DNA of 64,000 nucleotides from AC-56 sp963798705 (GTDB lineage Bacteria > Actinomycetota > Thermoleophilia > Solirubrobacterales > 70-9). Under the pieces are notes generated by a model that was not told the origin of the DNA, ran no database searches, and saw only the letters and a list, made by a program, of their open reading frames with translations. A program made the position numbers and the translations under genes. Shown here piece by piece: positions 17,000 through 25,919 of the stretch; position 1 is the first letter of the stretch, and each line of letters opens with the position of its first letter. The DNA lies in NCBI GenBank assembly GCA_963798705.1, contig CAWCTW010000003.1, forward strand, positions 248,001 to 312,000. The letters are read 5' to 3'.

Positions 17000-18008
17000 T
17001 GTCGGGTGACTTGTTGGTCGCGCTGCCGATGCGCCTCGAGCGGCCGATCGGCAGCCCGGCCGCGACCCTCGACTCGTCGTGCAGGTGGGCGCGGCGCCGC
17101 CGCATGTAGAGGCGGCGCTGGATGAAGAGCGTGCCGATCCCGGCAAGCGTGATCGCCGAGAGGTTGAGCGTCAGCTGCTCGATCGCGCCGATCCAGTCGC
17201 TCCAGTCGCCGAGGGCGGCCGCCAGCCCGATATTGGCGGCGGCCGGGATCGTCGTGACCGAGATCAGAACGCCGATCAACGCTCCCGACTTCGCCGAGGT
17301 GAGCGACAGCACGCCGGCCGTCCCGGCGAGATAGGCGACGATCAAGCTCCACTGGTCGGGGCTCGCGATGAACTGGGTGAACGGGTGCGACTCCGAGTAG
17401 TCGCTGGGCACGAGACCGACGCCGTTCAGGGTGAGCACCGCGAGAAAGGTCACCGTGATGCCGACCGGGAACCCGACCGCCAGCGCTTGAAGCGACCGCT
17501 TGAAGAGGTCACGGCGCTTCTCGACCGCGGCGACGCAGATCCCGGCGATGGGGCCGAACTCGGGCCCGACGATCATGGCGCCGATGATCAGGACGATCTG
17601 ATCGGTGAGGATCCCCACCATGGCGATGAGCATCGCGAGCACCATGAAGGCGAGGAAGCTCGCGGAGAGCTCGACGTTCTCCGACGTCCGGGATTCGACC
17701 TCCTCCCACACGACCGCATCCGAGGGCAGGCCGGCGGCGGCCTTCTCGGCGGCGACCGCGGCGCTGGAGATCTGCGAGTCGATGATCTCCATCGAGATCG
17801 ACCCCTCCGTGTCGATGTCCAGCTCGCGAAGGTCGGAGATGATCACGCTCGCGTCCTCGCGCGCGACGTCGCACAGGATCAGGTCCCCCTCCGGCCGCTG
17901 CGCTACCCGCTCCAGGTAGACGACGTTGCAGACCGACCGCGCGCCCTTGAGCAGATCGAGCGCGTGCTCGGACTGGTAACTCGGCACCACGATCCGCAGG
18001 TGGACCAT
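16992..18008 (-). CDS. DUF389 family integral membrane protein
   Basis: A 338-residue protein. The first 100 residues are a soluble domain (LRIVVPSYQSEHALDLL) with a predicted ACT-like or ferredoxin-like fold. From about residue 125 there are six or so membrane helices with the family hallmark IIGAMIVGPEFGPIAGICVA. The DUF389 family is widespread and has no proven function, though transport is often suggested. It starts 23 bases from the divergent PHP phosphatase gene, and the small membrane protein downstream overlaps it. Confidence 0.85.
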   Translation of the reverse strand: MVHLRIVVPSYQSEHALDLLKGARSVCNVVYLERVAQRPEGDLILCDVAREDASVIISDLRELDIDTEGSISMEIIDSQISSAAVAAEKAAAGLPSDAVVWEEVESRTSENVELSASFLAFMVLAMLIAMVGILTDQIVLIIGAMIVGPEFGPIAGICVAAVEKRRDLFKRSLQALAVGFPVGITVTFLAVLTLNGVGLVPSDYSESHPFTQFIASPDQWSLIVAYLAGTAGVLSLTSAKSGALIGVLISVTTIPAAANIGLAAALGDWSDWIGAIEQLTLNLSAITLAGIGTLFIQRRLYMRRRRAHLHDESRVAAGLPIGRSRRIGSATNKSPDSA

Positions 18009-18031
18009 TCGGTGGTTAGCGTACAGACGCG

Positions 18032-18892
18032 ATGCTGACCGACTATCACGTGCACCTGCGGCCGGATGACCTGGACGCGGACGCCGACGAGTACTTCACG
18101 CAGCGCAACGTCGACCGCTATCTCGAGGCGGCCGAGCGGGCGGGGATCGAGGAGCTCGGCGTCTCCGAGCACGTGTACCGCTTCCGCCAGTCGCTCCAGG
18201 TGTGGGACCATCCGTTCTGGGTGGAGAACGCCCGCGACGATCTCGATGCCTACCGCGACTTCGTGCGGACGACGCCGCTGAGGCTCGGCGTCGAGATGGA
18301 CTACGTGCCCGGACGCGAGGACCGGATCGCGAGCCTCCTCGACGCGCGCGATTTCGATTACGTCATCGGCTCGGTCCACTTCATCGGGGATCGGGCGGTC
18401 GACCATGCGGGATGGGATGCATGGGAGGCCCACGGTGACGCGGACGCCGTCTGGGGCCGGTACTTCGAGACCCTGGCGGAGGCTGCGCGCAGCGGCCTCT
18501 TCGACGTCATCGCCCACCCGGATCTCGTCAAGGTCTGGGGGCGTGCCCGCCCGCTTCCGGATCGCGATCGTCGCTTCTACTACGAGCCGGCCGTCGAGGC
18601 GATCGGCGAGAGCGGCGTCGCCGTCGAGGTGTCGACGGCGGGCCTGCGAAAGCGGGTGGCGGAGATCTACCCGGCGCCGGCGTTCGCCGCGATGTGCATC
18701 GAGGCGGGTGCGGCGTTCAGCCTCTCCTCCGACGCCCACAAGCCCGAGGACGTCGGCTATGGGTACGACCGGGCGCTCGAGGCAATGGACGACTGGGGTG
18801 TGCGCGAGATCGCCGTGTTCGACGGTCGCGAGCGGCGGCTCGAGCCCCTTGCCCGCAGCGAGATGACCGCCGGCGGAGGGCCGCCACGATGA
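18032..18892 (+). CDS. PHP-domain histidinol-phosphatase family protein
   Basis: A 286-residue PHP-superfamily hydrolase that probably removes phosphate from histidinol phosphate or a related small phosphate. The metal-binding histidines are in DYHVHLRPDD at the start, in VIGSVHFIGD (about residue 113), in IAHPDLVKVWG and in SSDAHKPEDVGYGYD. This matches the HisK/HisJ class. It overlaps ispF by four bases (ATGA), so phosphatase and isoprenoid genes are coupled here, perhaps only by position. The real substrate is not certain. Confidence 0.8.
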   Translation: MLTDYHVHLRPDDLDADADEYFTQRNVDRYLEAAERAGIEELGVSEHVYRFRQSLQVWDHPFWVENARDDLDAYRDFVRTTPLRLGVEMDYVPGREDRIASLLDARDFDYVIGSVHFIGDRAVDHAGWDAWEAHGDADAVWGRYFETLAEAARSGLFDVIAHPDLVKVWGRARPLPDRDRRFYYEPAVEAIGESGVAVEVSTAGLRKRVAEIYPAPAFAAMCIEAGAAFSLSSDAHKPEDVGYGYDRALEAMDDWGVREIAVFDGRERRLEPLARSEMTAGGGPPR

Positions 18893-19350
18893 GCGCCCAG
18901 GTGGGGATCGGGTACGACGTGCATCCGTTCGAGGCCGACCGGCGGTTGGTCCTGGGCGGGGTCCAGGTCCCGCATGATCGCGGCCTCGGTGGGCACTCCG
19001 ACGCCGACGTGCTGACACACGCGATCATCGACGCGATCATGGGCGCCGCCGGCCTGGGCGACATCGGGACCCTGTTTCCCCCCGACGAGGAGCAGTGGCG
19101 CAATGCCGACTCGATCGATCTCCTGACCGTGGCCATGGGCCGGCTCGGCGGGCGGGTCGTGAACGTGGACGCCACGCTGATCTGCGAGGAGCCGAAGATC
19201 GGCCCGCACCGCGCCGAGATGGAGCGGACTCTGGGCGAGACGCTCTCGACGCGGGTGACAGTCAAGGCGACCACCAACGAGGGCTTCGGTTGGATCGGGC
19301 GCGGCCAGGGGATCGCCTGCATCGCCGTGGCCATGGTCGACCTCGACTAG
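18889..19350 (+). CDS. ispF: 2-C-methyl-D-erythritol 2,4-cyclodiphosphate synthase
   Basis: IspF cyclises CDP-methylerythritol 2-phosphate with loss of CMP, the step after IspD and IspE. The 153-residue protein has the family motifs GIGYDVHPFE (zinc ligands), GGHSDADVLTHAIIDA, GDIGTLFPPDE and ATTNEGFGWIGRGQGIA. The ATG at 18889 overlaps the preceding stop codon. It is single-domain, not the IspDF fusion seen in some bacteria; ispD is at 14641 in the same direction. Confidence 0.95.
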   Translation: MSAQVGIGYDVHPFEADRRLVLGGVQVPHDRGLGGHSDADVLTHAIIDAIMGAAGLGDIGTLFPPDEEQWRNADSIDLLTVAMGRLGGRVVNVDATLICEEPKIGPHRAEMERTLGETLSTRVTVKATTNEGFGWIGRGQGIACIAVAMVDLD

Positions 19351-19374
19351 GCCGTCGAGACGAGCCCGACGCGA

Positions 19375-20739
19375 ATGGAATCGCGTGAGATGACCGGGAG
19401 CCTCCTGCAGGATCGCGACTTCCGGCTGGTCGCGGGCTCGGTTGGAGTGTCGGCGCTCGGGGACTGGGTCGCGATCGTCGCGCTCGGCCTCTACATCCAG
19501 GAGTCCACCGACTCCGGGATCGCGGTGGCTGCCCTGTGGGTCTGCCTGTTCGGCCCGTCAGTGGCGGTAGCCGGGTACGTGGGGTTGCTCGTCGACCGCC
19601 TGGAGGCGACGAGGCTGCTGGCGGCGGTCTCCGTGGTCGGCACCGTGGTCGCGGGCGTGCTCGCGTTCATGACGGCGACGGGCGCGGTGCTGGCGCTGAC
19701 CGCGTTCCTCGGGGTCGTCTTCGCGGTTTCCCAGCCGGCCGAGTTCGCGCTCGTGCCGCCGCTCGCGGGGACCCGCCGCGTGCAGGAAGCGAACGGTCAC
19801 GTCGAGACTGCCCGCTACATCGGCTTCGGGCTCGGCCCCGTGCTCGGCGGTTTCCTGTTCGCGATCGGCGGCGTCAAGTTGGCGATGCTGGTCGACGCGG
19901 GGACCTTCGCCGCGGTCGCCTGTGCGGCGCTCGCGCTCCGCGTTCGGCGCGACCCGAGTGACCTGGACGCACACGCCGCGGCGCCCCGTGCGCGCGACGG
20001 CATCGCATATCTGTTCGGCGACCGGGTGCTGGCCCTGGCGATGATGGTCGCGTTCGGCTCGCTGCTCTTCATGTCCGCGGTCTGGGTGGCAGAGCTGTTC
20101 TTCATCGAGGACGTTCTCCGCAAGGGCGACATCGCGTACGGTCTGATGCTGTCGATCTGGACCATCGGCATGGCGCTGGGCGCGCTGCTCCTGCCCAGGC
20201 GCGTGGTCGCCGGTGCGGTGCCGGCGACGGGGCTCGCGGCGGTGGCGGTCCAGGGAAGCGCCCTGGCCCTACCGGCTCTCTGGCTGTCCTTCACGTTCCT
20301 CGTCGCCTGCTCGTTCGTAGGCGGGTTGGCGCACGGGTTGAAGAACGTGATGTTCCGGAGCCTGATCCACGTACGCGTGCCGGATCGGCTGCACGGCCGC
20401 ACGTTCGCGGCCTACAACGGGATCCGCAACTCCGCTGAGCTTGGCGCCTTCGCGGCGGGCGGCTTCCTTGTGGCCGCGATCGGGCCGCGTGGCACGCTCG
20501 CCTACGCGGGAGGCCTGTCGGCCCTGGCCGGCCTGGTCGGGATCCTCGCGTTGCTGCGAATGTACAGGGGCTGGGTCCCAACGGGTCCGGTCGGAGTGCG
20601 GCTCGACACGGGCGGCGGAAGCGCCGACCCTCCCGGCCCCGCGGCACCCGCCCCCGAGGTCGAGGCGGTGCCCGACGATCGGGCCGATCCTGCGGGCATG
20701 GCGGTGGATGTTGGCGCCGCGGAAGATCGGGGTAAATAG
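19375..20739 (+). CDS. MFS transporter, DHA3/EntS-like
   Basis: A 454-residue transporter with twelve predicted membrane helices. The start LLQDRDFRLVAGSVGVSALG followed by DWVAIVALGLYI is typical of the small-molecule exporter group that includes EntS and macrolide exporters. The cytoplasmic tail after about residue 410 is proline- and glycine-rich. A second ATG at 19390 is possible. Substrate unknown. It overlaps nothing and lies just before the acyl-CoA ligase. Confidence 0.85.
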   Translation: MESREMTGSLLQDRDFRLVAGSVGVSALGDWVAIVALGLYIQESTDSGIAVAALWVCLFGPSVAVAGYVGLLVDRLEATRLLAAVSVVGTVVAGVLAFMTATGAVLALTAFLGVVFAVSQPAEFALVPPLAGTRRVQEANGHVETARYIGFGLGPVLGGFLFAIGGVKLAMLVDAGTFAAVACAALALRVRRDPSDLDAHAAAPRARDGIAYLFGDRVLALAMMVAFGSLLFMSAVWVAELFFIEDVLRKGDIAYGLMLSIWTIGMALGALLLPRRVVAGAVPATGLAAVAVQGSALALPALWLSFTFLVACSFVGGLAHGLKNVMFRSLIHVRVPDRLHGRTFAAYNGIRNSAELGAFAAGGFLVAAIGPRGTLAYAGGLSALAGLVGILALLRMYRGWVPTGPVGVRLDTGGGSADPPGPAAPAPEVEAVPDDRADPAGMAVDVGAAEDRGK

Positions 20740-20749
20740 AGTAGGCAGG

Positions 20750-22459
20750 ATGGTGGTGCGTTCGTTGGCTTCCAAGCTTTCACCGGATTTCGTGACCGGT
20801 CCCATCGACCAGATCAGCCGCCGGATCAAGCTCGGACCCCTTGGCGCCCTCAGGGAGGTGCCCTTCAACGTTAGGGTGCTCGCCGGCGCGGGCGTGATCA
20901 GGCCCGTGCGCCCCGACAAGCTCGCCGCGATGGCCATGCTGCTCTCGCGCTGGGGCGCCTCGCCGGCGGCCGGGATCGCCGGCGCCGCGGTCAACCACCC
21001 CCACGCGCCTATGATCGAGGACGAGGCCGGGACGCTTACGTTCGCCGAGGTCCACGCGCGCTCGAACGCGATCGCCCGCGGGCTCGCGGACGGTGGCGTG
21101 GGCGAGGGTGATGGCGTGGCCGTCATGTGCCGAAACCACCGCGGCTTCATCGAGGCGACGCTGGCGGCCTCGAAGCTCGGCGCCAACGGCCTGTACATGA
21201 ACACCGCCTTCTCCGGACCGCAGCTCGCCGACGTCATCGAGCGCGAGAAGCCGGAGGCGCTCGTGTACGACGAGGAGTTCAGCGAGCTGCTGGAGAAGGC
21301 GAGCACCGCCGGCAAGGAGATCGGCCTCAGCCGGTTCGTCGCCTGGAGCGAGGACAAGGACCCGGCCGAGAAGGGCGACAGGACCCTGGCCGAGCTGATC
21401 GAGGCGAACAGCGACGACGACCTGGATCCTCCGGAGGAGTCCAGCCGCTTCGTGATCCTCACCTCGGGCACGACCGGGACGCCGAAGGGCGCCCAGCGCG
21501 CCCAGCCGGACACGCTGAGCCCGCTCGCGGCCCTCTTCGCCAGGATCCCGCTTCGCGCCCGCGAGCGAACGATGATCGCGGCGCCGTTGTTCCACTCCTG
21601 GGGGTTCGCGCACTTCGTCCTGGGCCTCGCGCTCAACTCCACGTACGTGCTGCGCCGCAAGTTCGACCCCGAGGAGACGCTGCGGGCGACTCGGGAGAGC
21701 GGTGCGACGGCGCTGATCGTCGTTCCGGTGATGATGCAGCGGATCATGGAGGTGCCCGAGGAGACGCTCGACGAGTACGACCTGCCGAACCTCCGGGTCA
21801 CCGCCGCGAGCGGCTCGGCGTTGCCCGGCGAGCTGGCGACGAAGTGGATGGACAGGTTCGGGGAAAACGTCTACAACCTCTACGGCTCCACGGAGGTCGC
21901 CTGGGCCACGATCGCCACGCCCGAGGACCTTCGTGCGGCCCCGGGTACCGCCGGACGCCCGCCCCGGGGCACGATCGTGCGAATCGTCGACGAGGACGGC
22001 AACGACGTCGAGCCGGGCACGACCGGTCGTCTCTTCGTCGGGAACGAGATGGCCTTCGAGGGCTATACCGGCGGGGGCGGCAAGGACCAACTCGGCGGTC
22101 TGCTCTCCTCGGGCGACGTGGGGCACTTCGACGACGACGGGCGGCTCTTCATCGACGGCCGCGACGACGAGATGATCGTCTCTGGCGGCGAGAACGTCTT
22201 CCCGCGCGAGGTCGAGGACCTCCTCGCCGACCATGAGCAGGTCAAGGAGGTCGCCGTGATCGGGGTCGACGACGAGCAGTTCGGGCAGCGGCTGAAGGCG
22301 TTCGTCGTGCCCTGCGACGGCACCGAGCCCAGCGAGGACGAGATCAAGGGCTACGTCAAGTCGAATCTCGCCCGATACAAGGTCCCCCGGGAAGTGGAGT
22401 TCCTCGACTCGCTGCCGCGCAACGCCACCGGCAAGATCCTGAAGCGCGAGCTCGCCTGA
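20750..22459 (+). CDS. AMP-dependent acyl-CoA synthetase / fatty-acid CoA ligase
   Basis: A 569-residue adenylate-forming enzyme that would activate a fatty or other carboxylic acid to its CoA thioester. The ATP-binding loop is TSGTTGTPKGAQ (about residue 238). YGSTEVAW is the aromatic substrate motif, SSGDVGHFDDDGRLFIDGR is the hinge region, and the catalytic lysine is in NATGKILKREL near the C-terminus. The ATG at 20750 begins where homologues begin. The reading frame stays open further upstream, inside the preceding gene, but that part is unlike the family. The T-run after the stop could terminate transcription. Confidence 0.9.
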   Translation: MVVRSLASKLSPDFVTGPIDQISRRIKLGPLGALREVPFNVRVLAGAGVIRPVRPDKLAAMAMLLSRWGASPAAGIAGAAVNHPHAPMIEDEAGTLTFAEVHARSNAIARGLADGGVGEGDGVAVMCRNHRGFIEATLAASKLGANGLYMNTAFSGPQLADVIEREKPEALVYDEEFSELLEKASTAGKEIGLSRFVAWSEDKDPAEKGDRTLAELIEANSDDDLDPPEESSRFVILTSGTTGTPKGAQRAQPDTLSPLAALFARIPLRARERTMIAAPLFHSWGFAHFVLGLALNSTYVLRRKFDPEETLRATRESGATALIVVPVMMQRIMEVPEETLDEYDLPNLRVTAASGSALPGELATKWMDRFGENVYNLYGSTEVAWATIATPEDLRAAPGTAGRPPRGTIVRIVDEDGNDVEPGTTGRLFVGNEMAFEGYTGGGGKDQLGGLLSSGDVGHFDDDGRLFIDGRDDEMIVSGGENVFPREVEDLLADHEQVKEVAVIGVDDEQFGQRLKAFVVPCDGTEPSEDEIKGYVKSNLARYKVPREVEFLDSLPRNATGKILKRELA

Positions 22460-22480
22460 GCGCCCGCCCCCGAGCCTCCC

Positions 22481-22506
22481 GCCCACAGCGCACAGGGCCG
22501 TTTTTT
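22481..22506 (+). terminator. Possible weak terminator after the acyl-CoA ligase gene
   Basis: GCCC at 22481-22484 can pair with GGGC at 22495-22498, followed directly by a run of six T at 22501-22506. The stem is short and the loop long, so the call rests mainly on the T-run in otherwise G+C-rich DNA. Confidence 0.35.
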
Positions 22507-22566
22507 CTCGTGACGTGCCGGGTAGGCGCACAACAGGTCGACAGCGAGAAACAGGAGGTGAGTCGC

Positions 22567-22911
22567 ATGCCACCGCGTGGTGTGAAGAAGGGTACGAAGC
22601 GAGCCCGCCAGTACGAGCACGTGAAGCGCGGCGAGAAGCAGCAGGGCCGCTCGGAGGGTCGAGCGAAGGAGATCGCGGCGCGCACGGTTCAGAAGGAGCG
22701 CGCGCGGTCGGGCGAGTCGAGCCGGCGTTCCCGTAGCTCGGTCCGGGACATGTCCTCGAGCCGGCGCGGCGGGAGGCGATCCGGCAGCGGTGGCGGCGGC
22801 AGGACGCGCGACCAGCTCTACAACGATGCCAAGAAGCTCAACATCAGCGGGCGCTCGCAGATGAACAAGCGCCAGCTGCTGGCGGCCGTCAACCGCAAAG
22901 GCGGTAGCTGA
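22567..22911 (+). CDS. Small basic Rho-N/SAP-like protein (annotated elsewhere as plasmid stabilisation protein)
   Basis: A 114-residue, very basic protein. It opens MPPRGVKKGTKRARQYEHVK. The middle is rich in serine and arginine (ERARSGESSRRSRSSVRDMS). The C-terminus DQLYNDAKKLNISGRSQMNK resembles the Rho N-terminal/SAP helix-extended-loop that binds nucleic acids. Proteins with this layout are frequent in soil bacteria and are often called plasmid stabilisation proteins without proof. The ATG at 22567 follows a strong AGGAGGTGA ribosome site. Confidence 0.8.
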   Translation: MPPRGVKKGTKRARQYEHVKRGEKQQGRSEGRAKEIAARTVQKERARSGESSRRSRSSVRDMSSSRRGGRRSGSGGGGRTRDQLYNDAKKLNISGRSQMNKRQLLAAVNRKGGS

Positions 22912-22927
22912 CGCTACCGGGAGACGC

Positions 22928-23419
22928 CTACGGAGACGCGGCTCGTTCGCGCTCGCGGGCGGCCGCCTCCGCACGCAGCTGCTCGTGCTCGACCTGGCGC
23001 TTCAGCTGCTGGAGCGAGCGCCGCAGGTGGCCGCCCAGCTGGGGCGCGGCGAAGAGCTCGGCGATCCACCCCGGAATGCCCGACCCGGCGACCCCGTAGG
23101 CGAAGCGCAGCTCCACCCTGGTGCGCCCGTCGGGCAGCTCCCGTAGGCGCCACCGGCCGCGCTGGTCAACGCCCGTGACCGAGCTCCAGGCCATGTCGCG
23201 CTCGTCCTTCCACTCCACGATCTCGATCAGGCCGCCGATCTCGGCGGATCCGACCCGGATCAGCATCCGGTAGCGGGCGCCGAGGCCGCTCCGGTGCTCC
23301 CCCGCCACCTCCCACCGCGTGATTCCGGACATGAAGTGCAGGTAGTTGGACGGCTCGGCGAGATAGTCCCAGACGAGCTTCGGGGGTGCCGAGATGACGA
23401 TCGACTCGTTGAGCCTCAT
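22928..23419 (-). CDS. SRPBCC (START-like) family protein
   Basis: A 163-residue START/Bet v1-like protein. The opening MRLNESIVISAPPKLVWDYL is the standard first strand and helix. RWRLRELPDGRTRVELRFAY forms the middle strands, and a long amphipathic C-terminal helix ends in ELRAEAA-type repeats. Members bind hydrophobic ligands. It is the last gene of a leftward group with an acyltransferase (10 bases upstream) and an SCP2-hydrolase fusion, which supports a role with lipids. Confidence 0.8.
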   Translation of the reverse strand: MRLNESIVISAPPKLVWDYLAEPSNYLHFMSGITRWEVAGEHRSGLGARYRMLIRVGSAEIGGLIEIVEWKDERDMAWSSVTGVDQRGRWRLRELPDGRTRVELRFAYGVAGSGIPGWIAELFAAPQLGGHLRRSLQQLKRQVEHEQLRAEAAARERERAASP

Positions 23420-23429
23420 CCCAGGCGCC

Positions 23430-24461
23430 TCAGCCGACCACGGGAATGCGACGCTCGGCCGCGAGCGTGTCGAGCGTCGCCTGCATGACCCGCGTGATGT
23501 GGTCGTAGACCTCGTTCAGGTCCGGCTCGTCGCCGAACTGCTCGCGAACGTGGATGGGCTCGAGCACCTCCACGGTGATCTTGGCCGGTAGGGGGATGTG
23601 GCCCAGGAAATCGCCCAGGTTCAGGCCCCAGGGCGCCGCGATCGAGATCGGAAGCACCTTCAGCCTGAAGAGCCGGTCGAGTTGCAGGAGCTGGGCGAGC
23701 CATGCCCCGCGGCTGAGAAAGAGCGCGGTCTCCTGGCCGCCGATCGCGACGACCGGGACGATCGGGACGCCGGCGTCGAGCGCCAAGCGGATGAAACCCT
23801 TGCGGCCGGCGAAATCCACTCGATTTCGCTCCCAGCTCGGGCGGTGCACCTCCCAGTCGCCGCCGGGGTAGACGAGGAGCGCGGCCCCGGAGTCCAGGGC
23901 GGCGCGAGAGTTCTCGTGCGAGGCGGCCACCGTCCCGCCGCTTCGCAGGAGGCGGGCGTACGGCGAAGCCATTACGAGGTTGTGGGCAAGCTGGTGAAAG
24001 TGTCGTTCCACCCCGAAGTAGGTCGAGAAGGCGAGGGTGAGGACGAACGTGTCGGGGGTCATGTTGCCGCCGGAGTGGTTGCCCACCATCAGCACGGGCC
24101 CCTCCTCCGGGATGTTGCCGAGGTCGCGGACCTCGCCGCGAAACCAGAAGCTCGAGATCAGCCACAGCAGCGGAAGCTGCTCCCGGAGGTGATCGGGATC
24201 GCGATCGTCGAGATCCGCCGACAGGCGGTTGCGCAGCTCGTGCGCCGCGCGGGATGCGGCGCCGGCCGAGGCGTCCCGCCCCGCCTCGGCAAGCGCTCCA
24301 GCCAGGCGCCGGCCAGCGCGGGTGAACTCGCCGGTCGCCTTCGCCAGCCCGCCGCCGACCCGCCCGATGTCGCCGATCGATCCCAGCCGACCGCGCAGGG
24401 ACCCGTCGGCCCCTCCGCCGTTTTGCTTCGCGCGCTCGGAGATCGTCTGCTCGTCGGCCAT
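23430..24461 (-). CDS. Lysophospholipid acyltransferase (PlsC/LPLAT) family protein
   Basis: A 343-residue acyltransferase. The first 90 residues are a variable basic and alanine-rich tail. The LPLAT domain then shows the acceptor motif GNHSGGNMTPD (NHX-type, with the acidic residue displaced), VYPGGDWEVHRPSWERNRVD and AGVPIVPVVAIGGQET. These match the DAGAT-like subgroup rather than classic PlsC. It probably transfers an acyl group onto a glycerolipid or wax precursor at the membrane. Its neighbours on the same strand are lipid-binding or hydrolase genes. Confidence 0.82.
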   Translation of the reverse strand: MADEQTISERAKQNGGGADGSLRGRLGSIGDIGRVGGGLAKATGEFTRAGRRLAGALAEAGRDASAGAASRAAHELRNRLSADLDDRDPDHLREQLPLLWLISSFWFRGEVRDLGNIPEEGPVLMVGNHSGGNMTPDTFVLTLAFSTYFGVERHFHQLAHNLVMASPYARLLRSGGTVAASHENSRAALDSGAALLVYPGGDWEVHRPSWERNRVDFAGRKGFIRLALDAGVPIVPVVAIGGQETALFLSRGAWLAQLLQLDRLFRLKVLPISIAAPWGLNLGDFLGHIPLPAKITVEVLEPIHVREQFGDEPDLNEVYDHITRVMQATLDTLAAERRIPVVG

Positions 24462-24500
24462 CGGAGGCCGATTCTACGGGGAGCCGTGGGTGCGGCTCAG

Positions 24501-24561
24501 CTAGTGGTACCTCTCACAACGTCTGACCGGAAATGACGAACGTCATGAGAGGCACCACTAG
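24501..24561. repeat. Long inverted repeat between the hydrolase and acyltransferase genes
   Basis: CTAGTGGTACCTCTCA at 24501-24516 and TGAGAGGCACCACTAG at 24546-24561 are 16-base arms with one mismatch, 29 bases apart. On the leftward transcript the mismatch becomes a G-U wobble, so the hairpin is complete in that RNA. The hydrolase stop codon lies inside the right arm. There is no T-run. It could be an intercistronic processing or attenuation hairpin, or a copy of a dispersed palindromic element. Confidence 0.75.
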
Positions 24562-25838
24562 GCCGCGCGGCGTGAGGTCGTCTCGGCCATCGCGGCGATC
24601 TGGTCGCGGATGAGTCCGTTGGTGCGTTCGGCCAGCTCGACCTGCGGTACGTGGCCGCACTCCGGCAGCACGACCTGGCGCGAGGTGGGCAGTGCATCGG
24701 CCACGTGTCGCGAGAACGCCGCCGGAACCAGTCGGTCCTGCTCTCCCCACACGAAGAGGGATGGCGGCCGGAGCTCCGCCAGCCGCGTCCAGAGGCCTCG
24801 CTTGCCATGCGGCGCGTCCAGGTAGATGTTGCGGAGGGCGGCAAAGAAGGCGATTCGCGCGGTGCGCGACCGATAGGTGCGGCAGAACTCGTCGGCGGCG
24901 ACGTCGGCGGCGGCCGGGTCGAGGCGCTCCGGTCGGGCGAACAGGCCCCAGAAGTAGGCTCGCACGCGCGCCGCGCGGATCGGGTGGGGGATCGCGGCCA
25001 GCTCCGGCCGCACCAGCTTGACCAGTGGGACCAGCTCGCGGCGCTTGCGGAACGCGAGCGCGGGCGCGAGCAGGCTCACGGTGAGCGCCCGGTCGGGATC
25101 GGCGAGCGCGACCTCCAGGGCGATTCTGCCGCCCATGGAGTTGCCCACGAGATGGGCCCGGTCGAGGCCCATGGCGTCCATGTACCCGAGCACCGCCCGT
25201 GAGAAGTAGCGCGAGTCGTAGCCCGCTCGTGCGGGCTTCGACGACGCGCCGAAACCCGGCAGGTCGATCGCGTGGACGGTGTGGTCGGGCGTCAGGGCGG
25301 AGACGGTCTGGAAGAACGACGCCTTGTTGGAGCCGAGCCCGTGCAGGCAGATCACGTGCTCCGTCCCCTCGCCGGAGACGAGGCTGCGGACCTTCGCCCC
25401 CGGGATCTCCACGTCGGTCACGCGCAGGAGCGGAGGACGGTCGCCGGGCAGGCGGAACAGGCCCTCGAAGCCGAGCGCCAGATCGAGGTCGCCGCGGGCG
25501 TAGAGGCGACGCTGGGCGAAGGCGTCGAGCCCGGAAAGGCGCCCTTCGCGAAGGCCGATCCAGGTCGCGGCGTCGCTTCCGATCACGACGTCCGGATCCC
25601 GGGTGGGCGAGGGCCTGACCTGGCAGCGCTCCCCGCACGCCCGCACCTCCCAGGTGCGCCCCACGTCGCCGAGGCGCACCTGGAACGTGGCATCGAAGTC
25701 CGCGTCCGCCCCCTGGTAGCGGGACGGCAGGGACCGGAAGGCCTCCTCCACGCGGCGGACCCGCTGCCCGTGGAGTGAGATGCTCGGTCCGCCGGTGGCG
25801 TGCCCCGACGGAGCCCGCCTTCGCGTTCCCTCACTCAT
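24558..25838 (-). CDS. SCP2-like domain fused to an alpha/beta hydrolase
   Basis: A 426-residue two-domain protein. Residues about 15-140 look like a sterol-carrier-protein-2-type lipid-binding domain (DFDATFQVRLGDVGRTWEV, then DPDVVIGSDAATWIGLREG). The rest is an alpha/beta hydrolase: oxyanion region CLHGLGSNKASFF, nucleophile elbow GNSMGG, acid in GEQDRLVPAAF and histidine in ECGHVPQVE. A carrier domain joined to an esterase suggests it presents a hydrophobic ester to its own active site. I chose the ATG at 25838 (MSEGTRRR). It is divergent from cysS and leads the leftward lipid group. Confidence 0.82.
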   Translation of the reverse strand: MSEGTRRRAPSGHATGGPSISLHGQRVRRVEEAFRSLPSRYQGADADFDATFQVRLGDVGRTWEVRACGERCQVRPSPTRDPDVVIGSDAATWIGLREGRLSGLDAFAQRRLYARGDLDLALGFEGLFRLPGDRPPLLRVTDVEIPGAKVRSLVSGEGTEHVICLHGLGSNKASFFQTVSALTPDHTVHAIDLPGFGASSKPARAGYDSRYFSRAVLGYMDAMGLDRAHLVGNSMGGRIALEVALADPDRALTVSLLAPALAFRKRRELVPLVKLVRPELAAIPHPIRAARVRAYFWGLFARPERLDPAAADVAADEFCRTYRSRTARIAFFAALRNIYLDAPHGKRGLWTRLAELRPPSLFVWGEQDRLVPAAFSRHVADALPTSRQVVLPECGHVPQVELAERTNGLIRDQIAAMAETTSRRAA

Positions 25839-25919
25839 CGACGCGCGGGACGTTATCCGTCGCGGTGGTCGCAAGAGCATTCCGCCCCGCTGCCTTCCCG
25901 CAAATAGCATCAACTATCC

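Noticed and set aside
20780..22573. A 597-codon minus-strand frame opposite the acyl-CoA ligase
   Set aside because: It has no family features and mirrors the codon pattern of the real gene.
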